DNA of 64,000 bases, from positions 62,001-126,000 of the forward strand of contig CAIMEY010000047.1 of NCBI GenBank assembly GCA_903840165.1, in the 5' to 3' direction. Within the stretch, counting starts at the first letter, position 1. Each line of letters opens with the position of its first letter. The translations under genes and the position numbers were made by a program. Under the pieces are notes generated by a model, which was not told the origin of the DNA, did no database searches, and saw only the letters and a program-made list of their open reading frames with translations. This DNA is from an uncultured Myxococcales bacterium (GTDB taxonomy: Bacteria > Myxococcota_A > UBA9042). Positions 38,805 to 48,018 of the stretch are shown in pieces.

Positions 38805-41800
38805 ATGAGTGCGCCGATGATGGAAAAGACCAAGCTACATCGCGACGAGCAAAGCGGTAAAAAGGCAGCGAAATCTGCCCATGCCCAGGCTGAGCCCGCA
38901 GCCAAATCGGCCAAAGCGCCCGATCTGCCGGAACTGGGCAAGGCGGCGACGCCGGCCCTTGGTGGTGGCGGTGGTGCGGGTGCGGCAGCCAAGGCGGATC
39001 AGAGCCCTGGAGCTGTCGCTGAACAGCAAAAAGAGCTTGCAAGAATCAAGTCTTTGCCCGCGGGATCTCCTGAACTTGAGCAGTACAAGAAGCCCGAAGC
39101 CAAGGCGGCCAAGCTGCCCGAAGGAGCGGGGGCAACTAGCGCAAAATCACAAGCAAAATCGGCCGCACCAGAGAATAAGTCCCAGCCCGCGGCCAAGCTT
39201 GGTGAACCAGCGCAAAAGGTGAGCAAGGAGCCTGCTGGCAAGGGGTTAGAGGCCAAGAAGGAGCCGCTCAAGCAGGCACAGGCCAGTGGGCCATCGGCCA
39301 AAGCACTTCAGATTGCAGGGAAAACGCCAGCCAAGGGTGCTGCTGTTGCAGAAAAAGCAGCGGTTCACGCCGAGAAGGTGGCGGCCAAGGAGCCGGCCAA
39401 GGTCGCGGCGGACAAGAAGTCGGCACCTGCAGGCAAAGAGCTCAATACCAAAGGGGAATCAAAGTCCGCACCGGCTGCCAAGGGCGAAGGCAGTGTGGGC
39501 AAGTCCCCCGTAGGTCAGTCGACCTCAGCCAAGGGTGGAGACCCGGGCGCTGGGGCGAAGTCTGAAGGAAAGAGCGGCAAAGCGCCTGTCTTTACACCTG
39601 AAAAACTGGCTGTCACCCCCGCTAAAGCCGCGCCTGTGGCTGTGCAGAAGGTGCCTGCAGATGCTAAGGCTGCAGGGGCCAAGGGCAAATCGGCCGATGC
39701 CGCTGCCTCCAAGGGGGCCGATAGCAAAGGCGCGACCGACGCTTCAGGAGCTAAAGCCGCAGCAAAACAGGCAGTTTCGCAGGCCGCGGCCAAACAAGGC
39801 GCAGCCAAGGCCCAAGGGGCGGCGAAGGTTCAGGACGGCAAAACGGCGGCGAAGGCTGCGACGGCGCAGGCCAAAGACAGCAAGGCGCGATCGTCGGTCC
39901 CAGACCCAACGGGCGCAGCGGCCAAGAAGGCCGCGGACAGTGATGATGCCCTGGAAGTAGATGTTGACATTGATCTTTCTGCGGAAGTAGACCTAGACCA
40001 GGACGGTCAGGGTGCGGCCGCCGAGGACAAAAGCTCTGCCGATTCCGACCGCGGGCCCGATGCGGACGGCGACAGCTCGGACGGCGATACCGACGTTTCG
40101 CTGGACGCAGAGGTCGACGCTGAACTGGAAGTCGACGCCGATGACGCGCCTGAAGGTGCTGGATCATCAAGGAAAGATCGCGGTAAGCGTTCGGGCTCCG
40201 GCTTAGACCTAGAGGCGGCTGCGGAACTCGATGTGGACATCGACCTTGACGCCTTGCGCGCCGGTGGCGAGATCGATCTTGAGGCGGCGGCGGAAATCGA
40301 TATTGAGGTCGGTGACTTCGGCACGGGCAAGCTGGCCGACCTCAGGGCCCAGGCCAAGGCGGGCGTCGATATCGACGGCTTGCTGGAGACCGCCAAGCAA
40401 GGCGTCGCGCAAGCTGGTGAAGATGCAGCCGATCTAGAGGTTGATGTTGAAGTCGACCTGGACATCGAGATCGAGACCGATGACGGCGATCGGGTACACC
40501 TCAATGCCTCTGACTTTGTTGATGATCCTGATTCGCTTGAGAAAATTGCGCTAGAGGACGAACCGGAGGCGCCGGCCAAGGACAAAGGCAAGGGCAAAGG
40601 CGGTTCCCCTGCGGCCCATGCGGGCGGCGGTGGCGGCGGCGGTACACACGCGCCTGCACATGGTGGCGGTGGCGGTGGCGGTGGCGGTGGCGGGTCCACT
40701 GCGCCGACCCACGGTGGTGGCGGCGGTGGTGGGACACAGCAAACCCCTGCAGCGCCTCAGCAATCGCCCGGACAGACGACACCCGCGCATAACGGTGGCG
40801 GCGGTGGCGGCGGTGGTACGCCGGCACCTCAGCGCACCACGCCTCAGCCAGCGCCAGGTCGCCAGACGCCTGCGCAACAGACGCCGGCCCAGCAGGCGCC
40901 AGCGCAGCAAACACCGCAACAACGCACGCCTTCTCGGCCTTCTGGTGGTGGCGGCGGTTCTATCGACCAGGGGCATGTCAATCTGTCCTTTGGCGGCCAA
41001 CTCGTAGTTGTGCAACTGCCGCAAATGGACAAGGGCACGACGCAAAAAACCGTGCCAGTTCGCAATCCTGGCGTGCGCGGCTTTGCCATAGCGGGCAGCG
41101 CAAGCCTGAACTTCAGCACCGATGGGCGCTTCGAAGGCGGTACGGTCACGGGCTCGGTCGCGGTGGCTGGCGGCGTCATGGCGGCCGGCGGCGTGCAAGT
41201 CAATATCGGTGCTCAAGGCCAAATGACAAGTGCTTTCGCCGGTGTAGCGTTGCAGGCGGGGCCGGTTTCTGGCGTCGTGACGGCAACGGCTGGACCGGAC
41301 GGCATGTCTGGGCACGGCGAGATTCAGTACAGCCAAGTGCGGGCGGGTCGTCTGGCGCAATGGCTCAGCTCGGGCAGTCTGACAGTAGACGTCGACTCGG
41401 CCGGTAATGTGAGTGGTTCTGGGCAGTTGGGTGTGACGATTCCGCCTTTCTCGGCCGGCACCGTGGCCGCGCAATTCGCCAATCGCCAACTCAGCGGTCA
41501 GGTGGAAATCCATAATACTCAGGCAATTCAGCTGGGTAACAATGTGACCCTGACCGACGGATCCCTCAGCGGCACCCTGGCCGAAAACGACAAGGTTTCG
41601 GTCGCCGGCCAGCTCGACCTCGCCATCGGCGTCTTGGGCACGGGCAAAGGGCAAGTTCAGGGCAAATGGGACTCAACCACCAATCAAATCAACGGCTCTG
41701 CTACCTACACCGCCGGCCCGGCCAGCCTGGGACCAGTGGTGTTCAAGGACAGCAAAGTCACGGGCACTGTCACGGGCGGCGCTCTGACCAAGGTCGATGG

Positions 41801-44800
41801 CTCGGGAAACCTGAGTTATTCTGACGTCGTTGAAGGCAAGTGGCTCGGCAGCGTCGACCTGCAGAACAGCGCGGCATCGTTCCAACTCGATGGCAAGCTC
41901 AGCCGGCCCATCGTTCAAGGTGATGCCAGCATTGAAAGTGGGCAGATTCAGGCCAAAGTGGACAGCAATGCGCTGACTTCGCTGACCGGCAGCGCGGCCT
42001 TTAAGTACGCGTCTTTCCTCGAAGGCACGGCGACCTTGGACGAGGGCTCGAGCCTGACGCAAATCAACGCCACCGCTTCGGCCCACCTGATTGCGCCGCA
42101 GCAGTTCGGCGACGTGACGCTGACCGATGGGTCGATGACCGTCAAAGTCCGCGGTACGCAAGTGGAATTGGTGTCGGGTACTGTTTCGATGCAGTACAAG
42201 GACATCGCCAAGGGCACGCTTAACCTGAGTGCGAGTGCGGACTTACGCAAGTTCTCCGGGCACGCCCATGCCGAGCTGATTCAGGGACAGACCTGGGGGC
42301 AGCTCGACATCACCGGCGGCAACCTCGACCTCGACTTCGACAACGGCGGCATCAAAAACGCCAGTGGTGATGCGTCCTTCAAGTACGGTGGCTTTGTCGA
42401 AGGCAAGCTTGGATTTACGGGCTTGCAAGAACTGCCCCTGGTGTCAGGCGAGGCGACGGCCCACATCAGCGCCGAAAAGCCCTTGGCTGGCAAGCTGAAA
42501 TTGCTGCCCGATGCTGGCCGTAGTCTGGACCTCAAGGTCGAACGCAGCGCCTTCAAGTCCTTCACCGGCAGCGTCGCGTGGCAATGGGACAAGATCGGCG
42601 GCGACCTCAGCGTCAACGTGCCCAGCACGGACTTCAGCCAAATTACAGGCGAAGGTCACGCCGACCTGCTCGAGCAATGGCCCATCGGCAGTAGTGGTCT
42701 GGCCGCTTTGCCGGGCTCGAGCTTGACGGCCAAGGTGCAGGCTGGGCAGCTGACCTCGTTCTCTGGGAATTTGCTGTGGAAATACCAGCAGTGGCTGGGT
42801 GGCAACATCGCCCTACTGGACTCCAATGTCGAGCATTTGCAGGGCCAAGCTACGGCCAATGTCCTGCAACCCCATGAAGTTGCCCCGCAGATTTCGCTGG
42901 AGTCGGGCTCGGCGAGCCTGACCTTTGACTCGCAGCGCGCCATTACCGATCAGCCTCTGGAGGCCAATTTCGGTTGGAAGTACCAGACTTGGCTGGCTGG
43001 CGACATGGCTGTCAGCGGTCCGGGGCTAGCCAAGCTCATGGGCACGGCATCTGCCCAAGTCATTGCAAACAAAAGCTTTGGTGATGTGACGATCCACCAG
43101 GGCAGCTCGCTGACGGCGGCCATCAAGAACACGGCACCAGACAGCTTTGGCGGCGTCTTGGATGCGGATTACCAGAAATGGCTCGGTGGCCACGTCGAGA
43201 TTCAAGAAGGCAGCAAACTCGACGAAATTACGGGTAAAGCCACGGTCAGCGTCTTGGCGGATCATCCTCTGGGCGGCAAGATCACGCTGGTCCAGGGCGG
43301 CTCGATCACTGCCAACGTGCAAGCTAGCCAATTGACGACGTTTGGTGGCACGGCGCTGTTCAAGTACGACACGTTCCTGGACGGCAGTCTGACCATCGAC
43401 GAAGGCTCGACCACCAAAAATGTCAGTGGTTCTGGGACATTGTCCCTGACCCAGGATTACGCGGTCAAGGGAACCGAACTGTCCCTGCTGCAGGGATCCA
43501 CCGGCACTGTCAAAGTCAGCAATAATAATCTGGATTCGGTCTCAGGCCATTTGGGCTGGCGTTATCAGAAGTGGGTGGAAGGCAGCATTGACGTGCAAGC
43601 CTCTAAACTGGAAGACATTTCAGGCCATGCCGAAGCGCACATCGTCGACAACAAAGACCTCATCGGCGGCTTCAAGTTCCTGCCCGGCGGCAGCGCCCAG
43701 GTCGACATCAAGAACAGCGCCCTGACCACGTTCGGCGGCTCTATCAACTGGGGTTACAAGGACTTGGTGACGGGCAACCTCACCGTCGACACCGGTTCCA
43801 CCACGCAGTCCATTTCTGGCACGGGCCACGCCGACTTGATTCGCGATTTCGACGTACCCGGGACGGAACTAACGATTCTGCAAGGCGCTTCTGCCGACGC
43901 CGTCGTCAAAAGCAACGCCATCGACACGATTTCTGGTCACATTCCCTGGCGTTATCAGAAGTGGGCTGAGGGATCGGTCGATGTCTCAGCGGCCAAGCTG
44001 ACGCAGATCTCGGGGCATGCCGATGCGCATGTTGTCGAAAATAAAGATCTTACTGCCGGATTGAAGCTGCTTCCGGGCGGCCACTTGGAGGCGGAAGTTG
44101 CAGCCAATCAGCTCAAGAGCTTTGGCGGCACCGTCAACTGGGGCTACAAGGATTGGCTCGACGGCGATCTGACCCTGGAAACGACGCAAACGCTTTCAGA
44201 TATCAGTGGTTCTGGCCATTTCCGCTTGCTCAAGGATTTCCCCCTGGGCGATAGCGGCGCCAAGATCCTCAGCGGTTCTGCGGCCGAAGTGAAGCTGGCC
44301 CACAACGCCTTTGAATCCCTGTCTGGTTCTGTGGACTTCCAGTACAAGAACTGGCTCAAGGGCAACATCACCCTCAAGGATTCCACCCTGCAGTCCTTCA
44401 ACGGTCACGCCACGGCGTCGATCATTGACAAGTATGCGCCCGGCAATGGTCCCTTCTACCTGCAGGAAGGTGGCCAAATTGATACGGATTTTGCTGCTTC
44501 GACCTTCACGGATATCGAAGGGCATGTCGAGTTTGGCTACGCCGATGCGCGCCTAAAGCTGGCAGGCAACGCCCAAATCGAGAAATCGCCCATCAATTCG
44601 CTGACTGGTAGCGCCCAGGCCCACTTGACCGCGCCGACGGCTTCGGTCGCGGATACCAAACTGCTGGAAGGGGGAAGCCTTTCGCTCAAAGTGGTTGGAT
44701 CGCGGCCGGAAAGCTTCGGCGGGCACGTCGATTGGCTGCACAACACCTGGCTGGGTGGCAGCGTGGAACTGCCTGAAGGTACGCCGGTAGCGGGTCCGTA

Positions 44801-47800
44801 CAAGGGGCACGCGAGCGCAAGCATCAAGACCAATAAGAACTTTGGCGGCAAGTTCTCCCTGCTCGAAGGGGGCCATGTCGAGTTGGACTTCGATACCGGC
44901 TCGCCCGTGGAACAGCAGAAGATTAGTGGCGAAGTGGCGGTCGACTACGACCACTGGCTCAAGGGCACCCTGACGGTCAATGAAGGCTCGACCTTTGCCC
45001 AACCGTCTGGCAAGGCTGTGGTCCAGGTAACGGCGCCCAAGGAGTTCGGGCTCATCAAGATTGAGCCCGGCGGTCAGGCGGATGTGACCTTTGTGGGCAC
45101 GGAAATCACTGGAATTTCCGGTCATGTCGACGCCATTTACGACAGCTGGCTCAAGGGTTCCATTGTCGTTGACGACGGTTCGACCCTGCAAGCCATTCAG
45201 GGCAAGGCCGGCCTGACGGTCGTTCAGCCCAAGAGTTTCGGCGACATCAAGCTGCTGCTCGGCGGCAACATCAACGTAAAGATTGCCAATTCGCTGCCGG
45301 TCAGCTTTGGCGGCGACGTCGACTGGATGTACCAAGAATGGGTCAAGGGCAATCTGACGGCCAAGGCGGACAGTACCTTTGATTCCATCACGGGTTCGGG
45401 CTCCGCGACCATTGTGCAACCCAAGGAATTGGGCCACGAAGTCAAGCTGCTCACCGGCGGCAATGCCAAGGTGACGGTCGCAGCGAGCGCGGTCAAAAAG
45501 TTCAGTGGAGACCTGAACATCCAGTACCAGGATTGGGTCAAGGGCGGCATCAGCCTGAGCGGCGAGTCGGACCTCAGCACGGTCACTGGGCATGCGCAAG
45601 TTAGCGTTTTTGCGAATAAAGACTTGCCTGGCCAAGTCACGCTGAAGACGGGCTCGCAGGCCGAGGCGGACTTTACCGCCAGTGAAATCAAGAAGGTTTC
45701 CGGGACACTGAATTTCTCGTGGGCGGACACGGTAGAAGGCAAGCTTGAGCTTGCGGCCGGCTCCAACCTGCAAAAAGTCAGTGGGCATGCCCATGTCGGC
45801 CTGATGAAAGAGATTCCGCTGGCCGGCGGCGTGGTCCTGCAAAAGGGCGGCAGCGTCGAGGCCGATTTCGATGGCCAAAAGGTCACCCGCGTTTCCGGTA
45901 CGATTTCGCTAGGCTACCAAGAATGGCTCAAGGGCACGATTACCGCGACGACCGGCTCCACCCTGGACCAAGTCAGCGGCAAAGCGACGTTGCAGGTGGT
46001 CGCGCCCAAGAAGTTTGGCATCATCGAAATCCAGCAAGGTTCCTCGTTGGAAGTCGATATTACCAACAATAAGGCCACGAATTACAAGGGTAATGTCGAC
46101 GTCAAGTACGAAGACTGGCTCAAGGGTGCCATCAAGTTCAGTGCGACGGATTTGGCGAGCATCAGTGGCCAAGGCTCGATGTCGGTCTTTACGGACCACA
46201 CGCTCGTGTCACCGGTGAGTCTGCTCAAAGGCAGCTCCTTGACTGTGAATTTTGAGAAGTCGGCCCTTAAAGACTTTGGCGGCAACGCGCAGCTCGGCGT
46301 GGAAGGCTGGGGCAAGGGCGGCGTGACGGTCAATGACGGATCTACGCCCAAGGATGTGTCTGGACAGGGGAATTTGACCCTCACCGCGCCAAAACCGATG
46401 GGCCAATGGGTGACGCTGACGCATGGCGAGCTTGGAGCCTCGGTCGAGCACAACGCCGTCAAGGCCATTTGGGGCCGATTGGACGGCGATATCAAGAGCT
46501 TCGGCACGGGCTGGGTGCAGATCGACAAGGCCTCGACCCTGACCAACTTCACAGGCCAAGCGGGCCTCAAACTGACGACGCCACAGCGCATCGGCTCCTT
46601 CGCCGAACTGTCGGGCGGCCTGATGATCGCGAATTTCCAAGACAATGCGCTCAAGGACTTTGGCGGCCAGGTCGATATCAAGGTCATGGGCTGGGGCAAG
46701 GGTACGGTACAGGTGGAGCAAGGCTCGACGCTGGAATACATCAAGGGTTCCGCGACGATCGAGCTGACCGAGCGCAAGGAACTCGCCGGCGGCAAGCTGT
46801 TCATCACAGGTGGCAATGCCACGGCCAAGGTGGATGGGCAGCGCCTGACCGAAGTCGGCGGCATGATTGAAGTCCAACTGGCCCAAGTCGCTAAGGGTCG
46901 GATTCAGGGCACGCTCGACGTTGAAAAACAAAGCTTTTCCGGCAGTGGCACGGTGCAGCAACTAGCGCCGTGGAAGGCAGGCCCCGTCACCGTCAGCAAT
47001 GGTCGATTGCAGGCCAATGTAAACGACAACAAGGTGGTTTCTGCTAGTGGTTCTGCAGAGATCGACGCGGGCCGCATCGGCAAAGGCACCTTCCAGGTCA
47101 ACTACGAAGACGCAGCGGAAGGGCCCCTGTTCTATGGCTCGGGCACGGTGGCCTTCAAGCCCCATGACCGCGTCGACGGCAGCATCACGGTCAACTACAC
47201 GCGTGAGAAGAAGCTGACCGGTGAAGGCAATGTAACCGTGAAGATCAGTGACAAAATCACCGGTCGAGCCAGCGTTGCGTTGGATGAACAGGGTCACGTC
47301 AAGCTCAAGGGGTCGGTCACCGTGCCCGGCCCGTTTGAGCTGTTCAAACCACCAAGTTACAAGAAGGATTTGACCCTTCTGGATACGGGCTTTGTCGTCT
47401 ACACGCCGCCGACGGTCAAGGTCAAGGTCGGCGCAGGCCTGGGCATCGAATGCGGCATCAAACCGCTAACGATTTCCAACATTACCATCGGCGGCGAAGT
47501 CGACTTGATGGAGCCCAGCTTTGCCAACATGAGCGTTTCGGGGCACATGTCCTCCAGCGCCTATTGCGACCTCAACGCCTATGTCCAAGGCTCTGTTCAG
47601 GTTTCGGCTGCCGTCGTCGCCGTTGAAGCCGGCTTGCGCGCCTCGCTCAACTTGCACCTGGAGGCGGCGCTCTCGGCCGATCCGACCATCACGGTCAACC
47701 GCAACGGTCTGTCCTTTGACATGCCCGTGGATGCCCGCCTGACGGCAGCGCTAAACTTGATTCTGACGTTTTTTGCCAAGGTTCGTGTGGGCTTAGACGT

Positions 47801-47996
47801 CGGTATCTTCAGCATCATGAAGACCGTGTGGGAGTACGACAAATCGCCCGATCCAATTCGCTTGGCAGAGATGTCGATTGGTGCTAAAGGCAATGTACAT
47901 GCGGGCCCTGACGGCTTCCGCGGTACGATGACGCCGGAATATCAACCGCCGGACTTTTCTCTGGAATCGCTCAAAAGAGCTTTGCATATCGGCTGA
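38805..47996 (+). CDS. Giant repeat protein (about 3,063 residues), function unknown
   Basis: A single uninterrupted frame of about 9.2 kb. No signal peptide is visible. The start is uncertain: an ATG at 38805 is used, with a GTG at 38733 and ATGs at 38817 and 38820 also possible. Segments in order are: Lys/Ala/Pro-rich stretch (about residues 1-380); acidic stretch with alternating Val/Ile/Leu and Asp/Glu (about 380-590); Gly/Pro/Gln/Thr low complexity (about 590-720); a beta-rich region (about 720-1000); about 28 degenerate copies of a roughly 65-residue unit (about 1000-2775) centred on a (K/R)-Y-x-x-W-x-x-G core; and a 290-residue non-repeat cap containing PGPFELFKPP. Codon use and the frame look uniform, so it is one gene. 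Downstream, a lipoprotein gene starts 22 bases later. I cannot name its role; a long beta-rod, adhesin or sheath-like protein, or a cargo carrier, are all possible. Confidence 0.85.
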   Translation: MSAPMMEKTKLHRDEQSGKKAAKSAHAQAEPAAKSAKAPDLPELGKAATPALGGGGGAGAAAKADQSPGAVAEQQKELARIKSLPAGSPELEQYKKPEAKAAKLPEGAGATSAKSQAKSAAPENKSQPAAKLGEPAQKVSKEPAGKGLEAKKEPLKQAQASGPSAKALQIAGKTPAKGAAVAEKAAVHAEKVAAKEPAKVAADKKSAPAGKELNTKGESKSAPAAKGEGSVGKSPVGQSTSAKGGDPGAGAKSEGKSGKAPVFTPEKLAVTPAKAAPVAVQKVPADAKAAGAKGKSADAAASKGADSKGATDASGAKAAAKQAVSQAAAKQGAAKAQGAAKVQDGKTAAKAATAQAKDSKARSSVPDPTGAAAKKAADSDDALEVDVDIDLSAEVDLDQDGQGAAAEDKSSADSDRGPDADGDSSDGDTDVSLDAEVDAELEVDADDAPEGAGSSRKDRGKRSGSGLDLEAAAELDVDIDLDALRAGGEIDLEAAAEIDIEVGDFGTGKLADLRAQAKAGVDIDGLLETAKQGVAQAGEDAADLEVDVEVDLDIEIETDDGDRVHLNASDFVDDPDSLEKIALEDEPEAPAKDKGKGKGGSPAAHAGGGGGGGTHAPAHGGGGGGGGGGGSTAPTHGGGGGGGTQQTPAAPQQSPGQTTPAHNGGGGGGGGTPAPQRTTPQPAPGRQTPAQQTPAQQAPAQQTPQQRTPSRPSGGGGGSIDQGHVNLSFGGQLVVVQLPQMDKGTTQKTVPVRNPGVRGFAIAGSASLNFSTDGRFEGGTVTGSVAVAGGVMAAGGVQVNIGAQGQMTSAFAGVALQAGPVSGVVTATAGPDGMSGHGEIQYSQVRAGRLAQWLSSGSLTVDVDSAGNVSGSGQLGVTIPPFSAGTVAAQFANRQLSGQVEIHNTQAIQLGNNVTLTDGSLSGTLAENDKVSVAGQLDLAIGVLGTGKGQVQGKWDSTTNQINGSATYTAGPASLGPVVFKDSKVTGTVTGGALTKVDGSGNLSYSDVVEGKWLGSVDLQNSAASFQLDGKLSRPIVQGDASIESGQIQAKVDSNALTSLTGSAAFKYASFLEGTATLDEGSSLTQINATASAHLIAPQQFGDVTLTDGSMTVKVRGTQVELVSGTVSMQYKDIAKGTLNLSASADLRKFSGHAHAELIQGQTWGQLDITGGNLDLDFDNGGIKNASGDASFKYGGFVEGKLGFTGLQELPLVSGEATAHISAEKPLAGKLKLLPDAGRSLDLKVERSAFKSFTGSVAWQWDKIGGDLSVNVPSTDFSQITGEGHADLLEQWPIGSSGLAALPGSSLTAKVQAGQLTSFSGNLLWKYQQWLGGNIALLDSNVEHLQGQATANVLQPHEVAPQISLESGSASLTFDSQRAITDQPLEANFGWKYQTWLAGDMAVSGPGLAKLMGTASAQVIANKSFGDVTIHQGSSLTAAIKNTAPDSFGGVLDADYQKWLGGHVEIQEGSKLDEITGKATVSVLADHPLGGKITLVQGGSITANVQASQLTTFGGTALFKYDTFLDGSLTIDEGSTTKNVSGSGTLSLTQDYAVKGTELSLLQGSTGTVKVSNNNLDSVSGHLGWRYQKWVEGSIDVQASKLEDISGHAEAHIVDNKDLIGGFKFLPGGSAQVDIKNSALTTFGGSINWGYKDLVTGNLTVDTGSTTQSISGTGHADLIRDFDVPGTELTILQGASADAVVKSNAIDTISGHIPWRYQKWAEGSVDVSAAKLTQISGHADAHVVENKDLTAGLKLLPGGHLEAEVAANQLKSFGGTVNWGYKDWLDGDLTLETTQTLSDISGSGHFRLLKDFPLGDSGAKILSGSAAEVKLAHNAFESLSGSVDFQYKNWLKGNITLKDSTLQSFNGHATASIIDKYAPGNGPFYLQEGGQIDTDFAASTFTDIEGHVEFGYADARLKLAGNAQIEKSPINSLTGSAQAHLTAPTASVADTKLLEGGSLSLKVVGSRPESFGGHVDWLHNTWLGGSVELPEGTPVAGPYKGHASASIKTNKNFGGKFSLLEGGHVELDFDTGSPVEQQKISGEVAVDYDHWLKGTLTVNEGSTFAQPSGKAVVQVTAPKEFGLIKIEPGGQADVTFVGTEITGISGHVDAIYDSWLKGSIVVDDGSTLQAIQGKAGLTVVQPKSFGDIKLLLGGNINVKIANSLPVSFGGDVDWMYQEWVKGNLTAKADSTFDSITGSGSATIVQPKELGHEVKLLTGGNAKVTVAASAVKKFSGDLNIQYQDWVKGGISLSGESDLSTVTGHAQVSVFANKDLPGQVTLKTGSQAEADFTASEIKKVSGTLNFSWADTVEGKLELAAGSNLQKVSGHAHVGLMKEIPLAGGVVLQKGGSVEADFDGQKVTRVSGTISLGYQEWLKGTITATTGSTLDQVSGKATLQVVAPKKFGIIEIQQGSSLEVDITNNKATNYKGNVDVKYEDWLKGAIKFSATDLASISGQGSMSVFTDHTLVSPVSLLKGSSLTVNFEKSALKDFGGNAQLGVEGWGKGGVTVNDGSTPKDVSGQGNLTLTAPKPMGQWVTLTHGELGASVEHNAVKAIWGRLDGDIKSFGTGWVQIDKASTLTNFTGQAGLKLTTPQRIGSFAELSGGLMIANFQDNALKDFGGQVDIKVMGWGKGTVQVEQGSTLEYIKGSATIELTERKELAGGKLFITGGNATAKVDGQRLTEVGGMIEVQLAQVAKGRIQGTLDVEKQSFSGSGTVQQLAPWKAGPVTVSNGRLQANVNDNKVVSASGSAEIDAGRIGKGTFQVNYEDAAEGPLFYGSGTVAFKPHDRVDGSITVNYTREKKLTGEGNVTVKISDKITGRASVALDEQGHVKLKGSVTVPGPFELFKPPSYKKDLTLLDTGFVVYTPPTVKVKVGAGLGIECGIKPLTISNITIGGEVDLMEPSFANMSVSGHMSSSAYCDLNAYVQGSVQVSAAVVAVEAGLRASLNLHLEAALSADPTITVNRNGLSFDMPVDARLTAALNLILTFFAKVRVGLDVGIFSIMKTVWEYDKSPDPIRLAEMSIGAKGNVHAGPDGFRGTMTPEYQPPDFSLESLKRALHIG
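40561..40965 (+). repeat. Gly/Pro/Gln/Thr low-complexity segment inside the giant gene
   Basis: The coded protein here has several runs of five or more glycines (GTHAPAHGGGG, GGSTAPTHGGG), then repeated TPAQQ and APAQQ blocks. The DNA is dominated by GGTGGCGG triplets, which could slip in replication. It separates the charged N-terminal segments from the beta-rich part. Confidence 0.8.
41800..47130 (+). repeat. About 28 tandem degenerate units of roughly 65 codons in the giant gene
   Basis: Successive units share a core of aromatic-x-x-Trp/Phe-x-x-Gly (KYQQWLGGNI, RYQKWVEGSI, GYKDWLDGDL, KYEDWLKGAI), then a GST-like turn, an SGxAxA strand, a turn after the next strand, and a (L/Q)xGGS or QGSS segment before the next core. 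I counted about 28 cores. Two measured unit lengths are 66 and 64 residues. The DNA identity between units is low, so this is an old expansion, not a recent one. Confidence 0.85.
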
Positions 47997-48018
47997 CCGC
48001 AGCCGTGGCGACGAGCTG

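Noticed and set aside
40551..41654. Open frame of 367 codons antisense to the giant gene
   Set aside because: Composition mirrors the coding strand (runs of Arg and His) with no start context; it is a shadow of the low-complexity segment.
44553..45878. Open frame of 441 codons antisense to the giant gene
   Set aside because: It is antisense to the repeats of the giant protein, which are clearly coding by their conserved pattern.
41800..47130. RTX-type calcium-binding toxin with type I secretion
   Set aside because: No GGxGxD nonapeptides and no type I secretion genes are visible near it.
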